Positions 1-5,783 of a stretch of 6,794 nt of DNA are shown here, in pieces. Position numbers and translations under genes: made by a program. Location of the stretch: the NCBI GenBank assembly GCA_017116025.1, contig JAFITR010000083.1:1-6794 (forward strand), written 5' to 3'. The notes under the pieces were generated by a model. It made no database searches, was not told where the DNA came from, and saw only the letters and a list, made by a program, of their open reading frames with translations. The stretch is from Simkania negevensis. GTDB taxonomy: Bacteria > Chlamydiota > Chlamydiia > Chlamydiales > JAFITR01. Positions within the stretch are counted from its first letter, which is position 1. Each line of letters opens with the position of its first letter.

Positions 1-992
1 GATGTCACACCGAGTCCAAGGGCGTTCTCTGCCAATTGTAGAGAGTAACCTTGGAAGTTGCGTTGGAGTGTTTTGTTGTAAAATGCTTTGGCAAGGTCGT
101 CGTCGGCAAGAGCAAAATGGTCCATCCCGATAGCGACGTAGCCGTTGGCGGTGAATTGTTCTCTTGCCATACAATAGATTTCAAATTTCTCTTGTGTCGA
201 GGGCAGAGTGTTTTCCGGGATGGCTTTCTGGTGGGGTTTTAGCCAAGGGATTTTTGCGTAAGAGAAGAGGGCGATGCGGTCGGGTTTGAGAGAGAGGATG
301 TCGTCGACTGTTTTTGTAAATGTCGCTGTCGTCTGGTATGGAAGGCCGTAGATGAGATCGATATTGATGCCTTGGAATCCCAGCTCCCTTGCCCATTCGT
401 ATGTCTGTTTTGTCATAGCAAAAGACTGGCGGCGTTTAACAGCTTCTTGTACGGTGGGGTCTGTGTCTTGTACGCCGAAACTTACGCGATTGAATCCCAA
501 AGAGCGCAGTGAGGAAAGTTTTTTGCCCCCGTCGGCAGCGACGGTACGCGGGTCGATCTCTATGGCGATCTCTCCTGTCCAGTCGATTGCAAACGATGAG
601 GTGATGGCGCTGAAGAGGCGTGTTAATTCCTGTTCGTTGAGCTTCGTTGGGGTCCCTCCACCAAAATGTAACTGGGTGATGGGGTGGGGGCGTTTGAAGT
701 GGCTAGCAACGAGCTCGACCTCTTTGATGAGGTGGTCGACGTAATACGTTTCGTTTTCGGATTTCCTGTTTAGTACGACGGAGCAGCCGCAGTAGAGGCA
801 CATTGTTTTGCAAAAAGGGATATGGAAGTATAGGGAAAGAGGTTGTTGCTGTTGGTCGAAGCGTGTGAGGTGGTCGCTGTAGAGGGTAGGTTGGACGTCG
901 TGCCATTCGGGTGCGGTTGGATAGCTTGTGTAGCGCGGTACAGGTTTGTCGTACTCCATCAGTTGCTCAGCACGCAGCATGGCCGATGTCAT
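1..992 (-). CDS. hemN: Oxygen-independent coproporphyrinogen III dehydrogenase HemN, 5' part (330 codons, truncated by window edge)
   Basis: This radical SAM enzyme oxidatively decarboxylates coproporphyrinogen III to protoporphyrinogen IX in cytoplasmic haem synthesis. The frame is open from the start to the left edge. Visible motifs are VPRYTSYPTAPEW near residue 18; the cluster site CKTMCLYCGC, with Cys61, Cys65, Cys68 for the 4Fe-4S cluster and the HemN-specific extra Cys70; GGGTPT at 111-116 for SAM binding; and EIDPR with Glu145. Further on are NIDLIYGLP, SYAKIPWLKPHQ, IGMDHFA and RNFQGY. The CxxxCxxCxC pattern and HIPFC context separate true HemN from HemW-like relatives, which lack the fourth Cys. 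E. coli HemN has about 457 residues, so roughly the last quarter lies outside. I chose the ATG at 992 because AGAGGG sits 6 nt ahead of it; an in-frame ATG at 980 has no such site. Codons are strongly C-ending. Confidence 0.95.
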   Translation of the reverse strand, partial: MTSAMLRAEQLMEYDKPVPRYTSYPTAPEWHDVQPTLYSDHLTRFDQQQQPLSLYFHIPFCKTMCLYCGCSVVLNRKSENETYYVDHLIKEVELVASHFKRPHPITQLHFGGGTPTKLNEQELTRLFSAITSSFAIDWTGEIAIEIDPRTVAADGGKKLSSLRSLGFNRVSFGVQDTDPTVQEAVKRRQSFAMTKQTYEWARELGFQGINIDLIYGLPYQTTATFTKTVDDILSLKPDRIALFSYAKIPWLKPHQKAIPENTLPSTQEKFEIYCMAREQFTANGYVAIGMDHFALADDDLAKAFYNKTLQRNFQGYSLQLAENALGLGVT

Positions 993-998
993 TGTTTT

Positions 999-1004
999 CC
1001 CTCT
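999..1004 (-). promoter_or_regulatory. Ribosome binding site of hemN
   Basis: AGAGGG on the minus strand, 6 nt before the ATG at 992. It favours that start over the in-frame ATG four codons downstream. Confidence 0.6.
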
Positions 1005-1092
1005 GGTATTGCTTCTGTATGCGGCTATTGTAGGGAGTAACAGATATATCAGCAACAGGCGGTTGAAGAGGCCGCAGGAAGAAAAGACAAAT

Positions 1093-1121
1093 ATTATACG
1101 ATGACAAATCGATCATGTTTT
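1093..1121 (-). promoter_or_regulatory. Candidate promoter of hemN
   Basis: On the minus strand a perfect TATAAT (1098-1093) lies 17 nt after AAAACA (1121-1116), which matches the last three bases of the TTGACA consensus. Transcription would start near 1086 and give a leader of about 94 nt before the hemN start. The 335 bp gap upstream supports hemN having its own promoter rather than being read only from nadE. The -10 is good and the -35 is weak; there is no experimental support. Confidence 0.45.
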
Positions 1122-1143
1122 TGAGAGCGGTGTAAAGTAAATA

Positions 1144-1281
1144 GAAAAAATACAATTCACCACAGAGTTCACAGAGGGCACAGAGAAAAAACAAAAACTA
1201 ATGATGATCTTCTGGTCGCTAAAACGACTTTTTTAAAAACTTTCTCTCTGTGCGCTCTGTGAACTCTGTGGTTGTATTTTT
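1144..1281. repeat. Large imperfect inverted repeat built from CACAGAG words
   Basis: Two arms of about 40 nt face each other. Their 26-nt cores, 1160-1185 and 1246-1271, are reverse complements with one mismatch. Each core holds three CACAGAG-type words at 9-nt spacing. Matching A- or T-rich flanks (AAAAATACAA and GAGAAA) extend the similarity on both sides, with a small indel in the outer part. The arms enclose about 60 bp of A/T-rich DNA. The element lies between the nadE stop and the hemN promoter. It could form a long hairpin in RNA or a cruciform in DNA, and might act at the 3' end of nadE mRNA. CACAGAG-type intergenic repeats are, to my recollection, found in many unrelated bacteria; no function is assigned here. 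Confidence 0.8.
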
Positions 1282-1302
1282 CCCCCCGGTGTTCTTTGAA
1301 CT

Positions 1303-1350
1303 GTCCTCGCCAGCGTTGCGTTTGTGTTTAACGTCCTCGCCAGTGTTGTG
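1303..1350. repeat. Short direct repeat across the nadE stop codon
   Basis: An 18-nt segment at 1303-1320 recurs at 1333-1350 with 16 of 18 bases identical and a period of exactly 30 bp. The right-hand copy encodes the last residues of NadE (QHWRG). The left-hand copy lies just past the stop and would read QRWRG in the same frame. The simplest explanation is a small tandem duplication at the 3' end of the gene. Confidence 0.6.
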
Positions 1351-2959
1351 CTATGGGGAAGCGTCTGCCTATGCTGAAGGCTTTGTCGCTAACGCGGAAT
1401 CCTGGGGGAGCTTGTCTTCTCTTATATTCGTTGGTGAGGATACGTTTGACGATATCTTGTACGACAGATTCGTCGTATCCGTAGACGTTGACAATCTCTT
1501 TGATCGACATCTGTTTGAGGACGAAGCCTTCGAGGATGTTGTCAATAACATCGTAGGGGGGGAGGGAGTCGGAGTCTAGCTGCCCTTCTCGTAATTCTGC
1601 AGAGGGGGGCTTGGTTAAGATCGACTGTGGGATGACGCTCTTGTCACGGTTGATATAGTGGCAGAGGAGGTATACCTGTTGTTTTGTCAGGTCATTGATG
1701 ACAGAGACTCCTCCACACATGTCGCCGTATAGTGTAGCATACCCTGTGGCAAGTTCGCTTTTGTTCCCTGTAGCGAGGACGAGGTGGCCGTGTTTGTTAG
1801 AGAAGGCCATGAGGATCATCCCCCGTATCCGTGCTTGGAGGTTTTCTTCGGTGGTATCGAATGGTTTGCCTTCGAAATGTGGCGAGAGGATGTTGAGCAT
1901 TGCTGTAAAAGGCTCTTCGATGGGGATCTCTCTGTATTCAATGTTGAGGTTATCTGCGAGTTTTTGTGCGTCTCTCTTGCTTGCTACAGAAGAGAAGCGT
2001 GACGGCATTGCTATGGCGAGGACGTTGTTGCTTCCTATCGCTTTTTTGGCCAGGCAGGCGACGAGTGCGGAGTCTACACCTCCTGATAGCCCTATACACG
2101 CTTTCGAAAAACCTGTTTTGGCAAAATAGTCTTTGACGGCGAGAACGAGGGCGTCGTGCAGCTCCTGTTCTTGGCTATGTGAGGGACGAAAATCTTTTAC
2201 TACGCTGCTGTTGGTGTCGACGACGACGATATCTTCTTCGAATGATGCGGCTTGTCCTATTAAGCGACCGTTTTTGTCGATAGCAAAGCTGCTGCCGTCG
2301 AAGATCAGACTGTCGTTACCTCCAACCTGGTTGCAAAGAACAGCAGGGCAGTCCAAAGTTTTCGCCACTTGGCATGCAATATCGTAGCGGAACTTTGCCT
2401 TTGCTACGTGGTAGGGTGATGCAGAGATGTTAATGAGGATATCGGGTTTCTGTTTCTTGAAAGTTTCGACGGGGTCTTGATTGTAGTAAGCGGCAAGAGA
2501 AGGCGTTCCGTGCAGCCAGATGTCTTCGCATATTGTGACAGCAACCTTGTTGCCTGCGATAGTCCAAGTAGAGCAGTCTCTTCCTGGCTGGAAGTATCTT
2601 CTTTCGTCGAAGACGTCGTAAGAGGGGAGCAAGATTTTGTCGTGGTAGCCGACTAACTGTTGGTTTTCGATGATGGCGGCGCTATTGTATAACCTGCCAT
2701 CCTTTCTTCTTGCTGTGCCAACAACGGTGGTGATCTCTTTAGAAGCTTTGACGATGTCATGTAGGGCATTTTCGAGCTGGCTGATGAACAATTCAAAGTA
2801 GAGGAGGTCTCCTGGCGGGTAGCCGCAGGTGGCGAGCTCCGGAAAGACGATGAGCTGAACCTCCTCTTTGCGCGCTTGTTCAATGGCGGCAACGATGGCA
2901 GAAAGATTCTTTGGCAACTCTCCTATGGTAGGATTGAGCTGAGCTATGGAGATGCGCAT
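1328..2959 (-). CDS. nadE: Glutamine-dependent NAD+ synthetase (543 aa)
   Basis: The enzyme converts nicotinic acid adenine dinucleotide to NAD+ using ATP, with ammonia released from glutamine in its own amidase domain. The N-terminal nitrilase-type domain (about 1-260) shows the catalytic triad Glu41 (FPELATCGYP), Lys108 (HDKILLPSYDVFDE) and Cys144 (VTICEDIW). The C-terminal synthetase domain has the ATP PP-loop SGGVDS at 292-297, EENLQARIRG at 371-380 and ATGNKSE at 396-402. It also has KPPSAELREGQ at 450-460 and KRRQAPPGFRVSDKAF at 513-528. The length is normal for the two-domain, glutamine-using form and no key residue is missing. The ATG is preceded by a purine-rich GAGGAAGAG stretch, a loose ribosome site. 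nqrF ends 87 bp upstream on the same strand, so co-transcription is possible, though a hairpin lies between. Codons are C-ending, as in hemN. Confidence 0.96.
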   Translation of the reverse strand: MRISIAQLNPTIGELPKNLSAIVAAIEQARKEEVQLIVFPELATCGYPPGDLLYFELFISQLENALHDIVKASKEITTVVGTARRKDGRLYNSAAIIENQQLVGYHDKILLPSYDVFDERRYFQPGRDCSTWTIAGNKVAVTICEDIWLHGTPSLAAYYNQDPVETFKKQKPDILINISASPYHVAKAKFRYDIACQVAKTLDCPAVLCNQVGGNDSLIFDGSSFAIDKNGRLIGQAASFEEDIVVVDTNSSVVKDFRPSHSQEQELHDALVLAVKDYFAKTGFSKACIGLSGGVDSALVACLAKKAIGSNNVLAIAMPSRFSSVASKRDAQKLADNLNIEYREIPIEEPFTAMLNILSPHFEGKPFDTTEENLQARIRGMILMAFSNKHGHLVLATGNKSELATGYATLYGDMCGGVSVINDLTKQQVYLLCHYINRDKSVIPQSILTKPPSAELREGQLDSDSLPPYDVIDNILEGFVLKQMSIKEIVNVYGYDESVVQDIVKRILTNEYKRRQAPPGFRVSDKAFSIGRRFPIAQHWRGR

Positions 2960-2988
2960 TGTAACAGTCTCTTCCTCTTTAATTTAAA

Positions 2989-3027
2989 TTTAACGCGAAG
3001 AGCGCTAATTAACTTCTTTGCGTTAAA
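2989..3027 (-). terminator. Hairpin between nqrF and nadE, possible terminator or attenuator
   Basis: Arms 2989-3001 and 3015-3027 form a 13-bp stem with one G-T wobble around a 13-nt loop. Read on the minus strand it follows the nqrF stop by about 20 nt and is trailed by TTTAAATTTAAATT rather than a clean T run, so termination may be partial. The arms are made of TTTAACGC(A/G)AAG words, a word type that also appears in the spacer at 4571-4610, so it may be a dispersed repeat rather than a dedicated terminator. Confidence 0.4.
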
Positions 3028-3046
3028 ATGTTTTGCAGATTAAGAC

Positions 3047-4333
3047 CTAAGACCCGAAGTCGTCGAGGATAATATTCTCTTTGGGGACGCCATAATCGTC
3101 GAGAAGTTTCATCACCGAGGCGTTGTGTAGAGGGGGGCCGCAGACATAGTAGAGGCACTCTTCTGGATCTTCTAGCTTGCCCAGCTGTCCTTTTTCAAAT
3201 GCCTTGAACAGGAAGGCTGTCTTTTCTGGATCGTCCTTAGGCCAGCCTTGTTCGATGTCTTCTTCTGTTGGTTCGGAGAGGACAAGGTTATAGGAGAAGT
3301 TGTCGTGTTTCCTGTCCAACTCTTCGTATTCTTCTTGGTAGATATTTTCTTTGAGGGAGCGGGCACCGTACCACATCGTTAGTTTACGTCTTGTTTTTTC
3401 TGTATCGAACAGATGTTTGATGTGGCTGCGGCCAAAAGAGGATCCTGCACCGCCGATGAGGAAGATCAACTCTCTGTCGTCGTTGATCATGTACGACTCG
3501 CCATAAGGACCAGAGAGGGTAACTTTATCGCCTGGCTTGAGTGCGAAGGTATATGCAGAGCAGATGCCCCAGGGGATTTTCGGGTTGGGGGCTTTGTTAA
3601 GGAAGGGGGGTGAGGCGATGCGGATATTGAACATCAGCTTCTTCCCTTCTGCAGGATAGGATGCCATGGAATAAGCGCGCATGGTGCCAGGGGGTAGTTG
3701 GGTGAAGTCGACTTCTTTGTCAAACATCTGGAATGTTTCCCAGTCTTTGAAGTACTGCTCTTCCATCGTCTGCTTCCAGCTGCTCGTATCCGTTTTAAAG
3801 GGAGGCACGTGAAACTGCATATAGGCGCCGGAGCGGTATTCGATGGGCTCCGATACTTCAACGATAAGCTCTTTAATAAAGGTGGCGACGTTGTCATTGG
3901 AGACAACGGTGCCTATCAATTCTTGCACCCCAAGGTATTCGTGCGGAATGAGCAGTTTCATCTCTTCCTTGACCTTGCATTGGCAGGATAGACGCCACCC
4001 TTCTTTGATCTGCTTCTTGGAAAAAGTCGACTTCTCCGTTTCCAGAGGTTCGCCTCCCCCTTCGAGAACCTGCACCTTGCACTGTTTGCATGTTGCCTTG
4101 CCTCCACAAGGAGAGGGGACGGGGATATGTTCTTCGAGCAGTGAGCCAAGGAGGGTGTTGCCTGCAGCAACTTCTCTTGTCAGAAGGTCGTCGTCATTGA
4201 TGCGTAGCTTGACAGGTGCTGTACTTACCAGCTTGGCGCGCGTAAAGAGAATCATCCCCGCAAGCCCTACGCCAATGATGACGAAAGCAACGATGGCAAC
4301 AATACTCATGATAAGATCTGTTACACCAGGCAT
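3047..4333 (-). CDS. nqrF: Na+-translocating NADH:quinone reductase subunit F (428 aa)
   Basis: NqrF is the NADH-oxidising entry point of the membrane Na+-NQR complex; it passes electrons from NADH through FAD and a 2Fe-2S cluster to the other subunits while the complex exports sodium. One N-terminal membrane helix (about residues 7-30) is followed by a ferredoxin-like domain with cluster ligands Cys76, Cys82, Cys85 and Cys117. Then come the FAD site RAYSMAS (219-225), the NAD(P)H loop GGAGSSFGRSH (294-304), CGPP (398-401) and the family-typical end ILDDFGS. In many NqrF proteins the loop reads GGAGMAPMRSH; SSFG is, from memory, the chlamydial form. I chose the ATG at 4333 because GAGGT sits 7 nt before it; a TTG at 4351 would bury that site inside the gene. 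The other nqr subunits are not in the window. Confidence 0.96.
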   Translation of the reverse strand: MPGVTDLIMSIVAIVAFVIIGVGLAGMILFTRAKLVSTAPVKLRINDDDLLTREVAAGNTLLGSLLEEHIPVPSPCGGKATCKQCKVQVLEGGGEPLETEKSTFSKKQIKEGWRLSCQCKVKEEMKLLIPHEYLGVQELIGTVVSNDNVATFIKELIVEVSEPIEYRSGAYMQFHVPPFKTDTSSWKQTMEEQYFKDWETFQMFDKEVDFTQLPPGTMRAYSMASYPAEGKKLMFNIRIASPPFLNKAPNPKIPWGICSAYTFALKPGDKVTLSGPYGESYMINDDRELIFLIGGAGSSFGRSHIKHLFDTEKTRRKLTMWYGARSLKENIYQEEYEELDRKHDNFSYNLVLSEPTEEDIEQGWPKDDPEKTAFLFKAFEKGQLGKLEDPEECLYYVCGPPLHNASVMKLLDDYGVPKENIILDDFGS

Positions 4334-4340
4334 CTTTTCT

Positions 4341-4345
4341 ACCTC
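4341..4345 (-). promoter_or_regulatory. Ribosome binding site of nqrF
   Basis: GAGGT on the minus strand, 7 nt before the ATG at 4333. It decides the start: the in-frame TTG at 4351 lies upstream of it and has no comparable site. Confidence 0.7.
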
Positions 4346-4570
4346 AAACAAAAAAACGTGACCCTTCGTATAACTACGCCATCGTATTGGCGCTCCGACC
4401 TAGGCTATAGCTGCCTGCACGACCTTCGGCCGGCCTTTTATTACACACCTAAAAGATGCCCTTTCTACTATCCTTTGCCCCTAAAGGGGTATCTGAGTAG
4501 TTATCCTTTTTATAGACGTTTAAACCTTTCCTTTCAAGGGAGATCTCCCCGGTGCAGCAATTCCCGTTAC

Positions 4571-4610
4571 CCTTCGTATCCTCTTCGCTTGCTTTGCGAT
4601 CTTCGCGTTT
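4571..4610. repeat. 9-nt-periodic ACGCGAAG-type repeat
   Basis: On the minus strand the segment reads as successive variants of one word: ACGCGAAGA, TCGCAAAGC, AAGCGAAGA, then GGATACGAAGG, spaced 9 to 11 nt apart. The same vocabulary appears in the hairpin at 2989-3027. It is intergenic only. Repeats of this look are, to my recollection, scattered in spacers of many bacteria, with no agreed function. Confidence 0.55.
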
Positions 4611-4670
4611 ATATTCATCGCCCATTGAGCTGTGAAGAGCTCTTCGATTTTTGGCGGGGATGGCTGTTTT

Positions 4671-4700
4671 TTGTGCTAAAGAATATTAATAAATTGTAAA
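4671..4700 (+). promoter_or_regulatory. Possible promoter of the coiled-coil gene pair
   Basis: The most A/T-rich stretch upstream of the gene holds TTGTGC (4671-4676), then TATTAA (4684-4689) and TTGTAA (4694-4699, 17 nt after TTGTGC). None is a good sigma-70-type -10, so the position is a guess based on composition and distance to the start (about 40 nt). Confidence 0.25.
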
Positions 4701-4725
4701 ACTTGGTAGGAAGGGAAAAGAATGT

Positions 4726-4730
4726 GGAGG
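4726..4730 (+). promoter_or_regulatory. Ribosome binding site of the first coiled-coil gene
   Basis: A strong GGAGG 7 nt before the ATG at 4738. An in-frame GTG at 4732 is only 1 nt after it and therefore cannot be the start. Confidence 0.75.
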
Positions 4731-4737
4731 TGTGTTT

Positions 4738-5742
4738 ATGGCTGATTCAGTGCGCGGGCCTGATCATTCGCAACGGCAAGCGCTCATGGAGAGGTTACAG
4801 AGTGAGCAAAAGGGGTGTTGCAGTGCGCGTGCTTGCGACTGTGGTTCAGTTTGTTCTTGTTGTGGTACGGATTGGAGTCATTGTGATATTGCTTTTTCAT
4901 TGATAACAACAGCACACGTTGCAGGGACTGTTGCTACTGGTGCTCTCTCTTACTTGACGGCGAGTTTTGACTTTGTCCTTTTTGGGGGGCTGTTGACCCT
5001 TTCTGGCCTTGGTTGGGGACTGGCTGGCTGTTATCGTAAGAATTATCATTCTCTGCTTGGTATGAATGATATTTTTCAAGAGATCGTTGATGAAAATAAG
5101 AAGTTGGCTAATATGACGACTGAGCTTCATCAGAGCAATAAGGACCAAACAGAGCAGAATCTGGAATTGAAGGCTAAGATTTTGCAGCTTGACGATCAGC
5201 TCTTGTCGTTTACCAGCGGTATTGAGTTCTTCAAGCAGCAGGTGGATGTATTCAGTACCTTAAAGCAGGAGTTTGCTAGGTTCCTTTCTGATTTGGACGT
5301 AGAAAATAAGGAAAAGGGTCGGCAAGTGGAGGCTGCTATTACGAGGATAGAACAAACTCAGAAAAAGGCTTTGGAGGGGTTTTACAGCTTTGTCCACACT
5401 TTGAAGGCAGAGATGGAGGAGATGCAAACAAATTCTTCTGAGTTGCATAAGACTAACGATGCGTTGGCAGCTAGCTTTCGAAGTTTAGAACAAGTGGAAG
5501 AAGAGCTCGCTGCAGTAGCAAAACAGCTAACTGAGGTAGAAGGAAGGTTTAAGGTTGTTTCCCGTGAGATTGCTGATCATACAAGGGGTGTAAGGTCGGC
5601 TGCGAAAGATGTCGTACATGCAACGGACAGTTTCTCAACGACTACCAAGCAGTTGCTGGAGGGACAGAAGGTTTCTAAAGCCTGGTTTTCGGAAACAGCA
5701 GCCAGGATCGAAATTGCATTGGATGTAAGAAAGATGCATTGA
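4738..5742 (+). CDS. Putative inclusion-membrane (Inc-like) protein with Cys-rich N-terminus, paired membrane segment and long coiled coil (334 aa)
   Basis: I do not recognise a named family, and the function is unknown. In order: a polar N-terminus (1-26); a cluster of eight cysteines in 23 residues (27, 28, 33, 35, 39, 41, 42, 49); two hydrophobic segments with a tight turn (about 51-73 and 77-98); then about 235 residues with no proline at all, rich in Glu, Lys, Gln and Leu and predicted to be coiled coil. There is no classical signal peptide. Two adjacent membrane segments followed by coiled coil are the hallmark of chlamydial Inc proteins, which are sent by type III secretion into the inclusion membrane with the coiled coil facing host cytosol; that assignment is by architecture only. 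Residues 119-158 align without gaps to 103-142 of the next protein. ELHQSN (129-134) recurs as ELHKTN (235-240). Codons are T- and G-ending, unlike the minus-strand genes. A plain bacterial membrane coiled-coil protein is the alternative. Confidence 0.75.
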   Translation: MADSVRGPDHSQRQALMERLQSEQKGCCSARACDCGSVCSCCGTDWSHCDIAFSLITTAHVAGTVATGALSYLTASFDFVLFGGLLTLSGLGWGLAGCYRKNYHSLLGMNDIFQEIVDENKKLANMTTELHQSNKDQTEQNLELKAKILQLDDQLLSFTSGIEFFKQQVDVFSTLKQEFARFLSDLDVENKEKGRQVEAAITRIEQTQKKALEGFYSFVHTLKAEMEEMQTNSSELHKTNDALAASFRSLEQVEEELAAVAKQLTEVEGRFKVVSREIADHTRGVRSAAKDVVHATDSFSTTTKQLLEGQKVSKAWFSETAARIEIALDVRKMH

Positions 5743-5783
5743 AGCAGAGATAGAGTGAGTGTTGTCAGGGGGATAGAAAAGCT

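Larger units (their letters stand above)
4334..4737. other. Divergent spacer between nqrF and the coiled-coil gene pair, no convincing gene
   Basis: About 400 bp that must hold the promoters of nqrF (leftward) and of the coiled-coil pair (rightward). I see no believable protein or structured RNA gene. It contains several perfect short palindromes: GGCCGGCC near 4430, CCCCTAAAGGGG (4478-4489), GGGAGATCTCCC (4538-4549) and GAAGAGCTCTTC (4634-4645), any of which could be an operator. An 11-nt word, ACCCTTCGTAT, occurs at 4361-4371 and again at 4569-4579. A 9-nt-periodic repeat fills 4571-4610. The part next to the plus-strand gene is A/T-rich. A weak TTATAC lies near 4370 on the minus strand as a possible nqrF -10. 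Confidence 0.6.

Noticed and set aside
967..1194. Open frame of 75 codons on the minus strand with Cys-rich FLCALCELCGE
   Set aside because: It is a translation of the CACAGAG repeat arm and overlaps the hemN start; such peptides are a common artefact of these repeats.
1215..1234. GTCG-CTAAAA-CGAC stem followed by six T on the plus strand, as a terminator
   Set aside because: The stem is only 4-5 bp and no plus-strand gene precedes it; kept only as a detail of the inverted-repeat centre.
1144..1281. CRISPR array
   Set aside because: Two inverted, not direct, copies and no regular spacers.
1250..1579. Open frame of 109 codons on the plus strand
   Set aside because: Starts in the inverted repeat and then lies antisense to the nadE 3' end; no ribosome site or domain.
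1695..2129. Open frame of 144 codons on the plus strand opposite nadE
   Set aside because: Antisense shadow of the synthetase domain with no recognisable motif.
4349..4351. TTG as the start of nqrF
   Set aside because: It would place the GAGGT ribosome site inside the coding region; the ATG at 4333 is correctly spaced from it.
3843..4361. Open frame of 172 codons on the plus strand opposite nqrF
   Set aside because: Entirely antisense to a well-supported gene, Ser/Thr/Pro-rich as expected for a shadow frame.
4380..4460. Possible tRNA or small structured RNA in the GC-rich part of the divergent spacer
   Set aside because: No acceptor stem, TTCRANY-type T-loop or anticodon arm could be assembled on either strand; only short local palindromes.
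4358..4699. Open frame of 113 codons on the plus strand in the divergent spacer
   Set aside because: GTG-type start without a ribosome site, composition rich in Tyr, Arg, Pro and Ser that looks like translated spacer, and it runs through the ACGCGAAG repeat. No recognisable domain.
4732..4734. GTG as the start of the first coiled-coil gene
   Set aside because: Only 1 nt from the GGAGG site; the ATG at 4738 has the correct 7-nt spacing.
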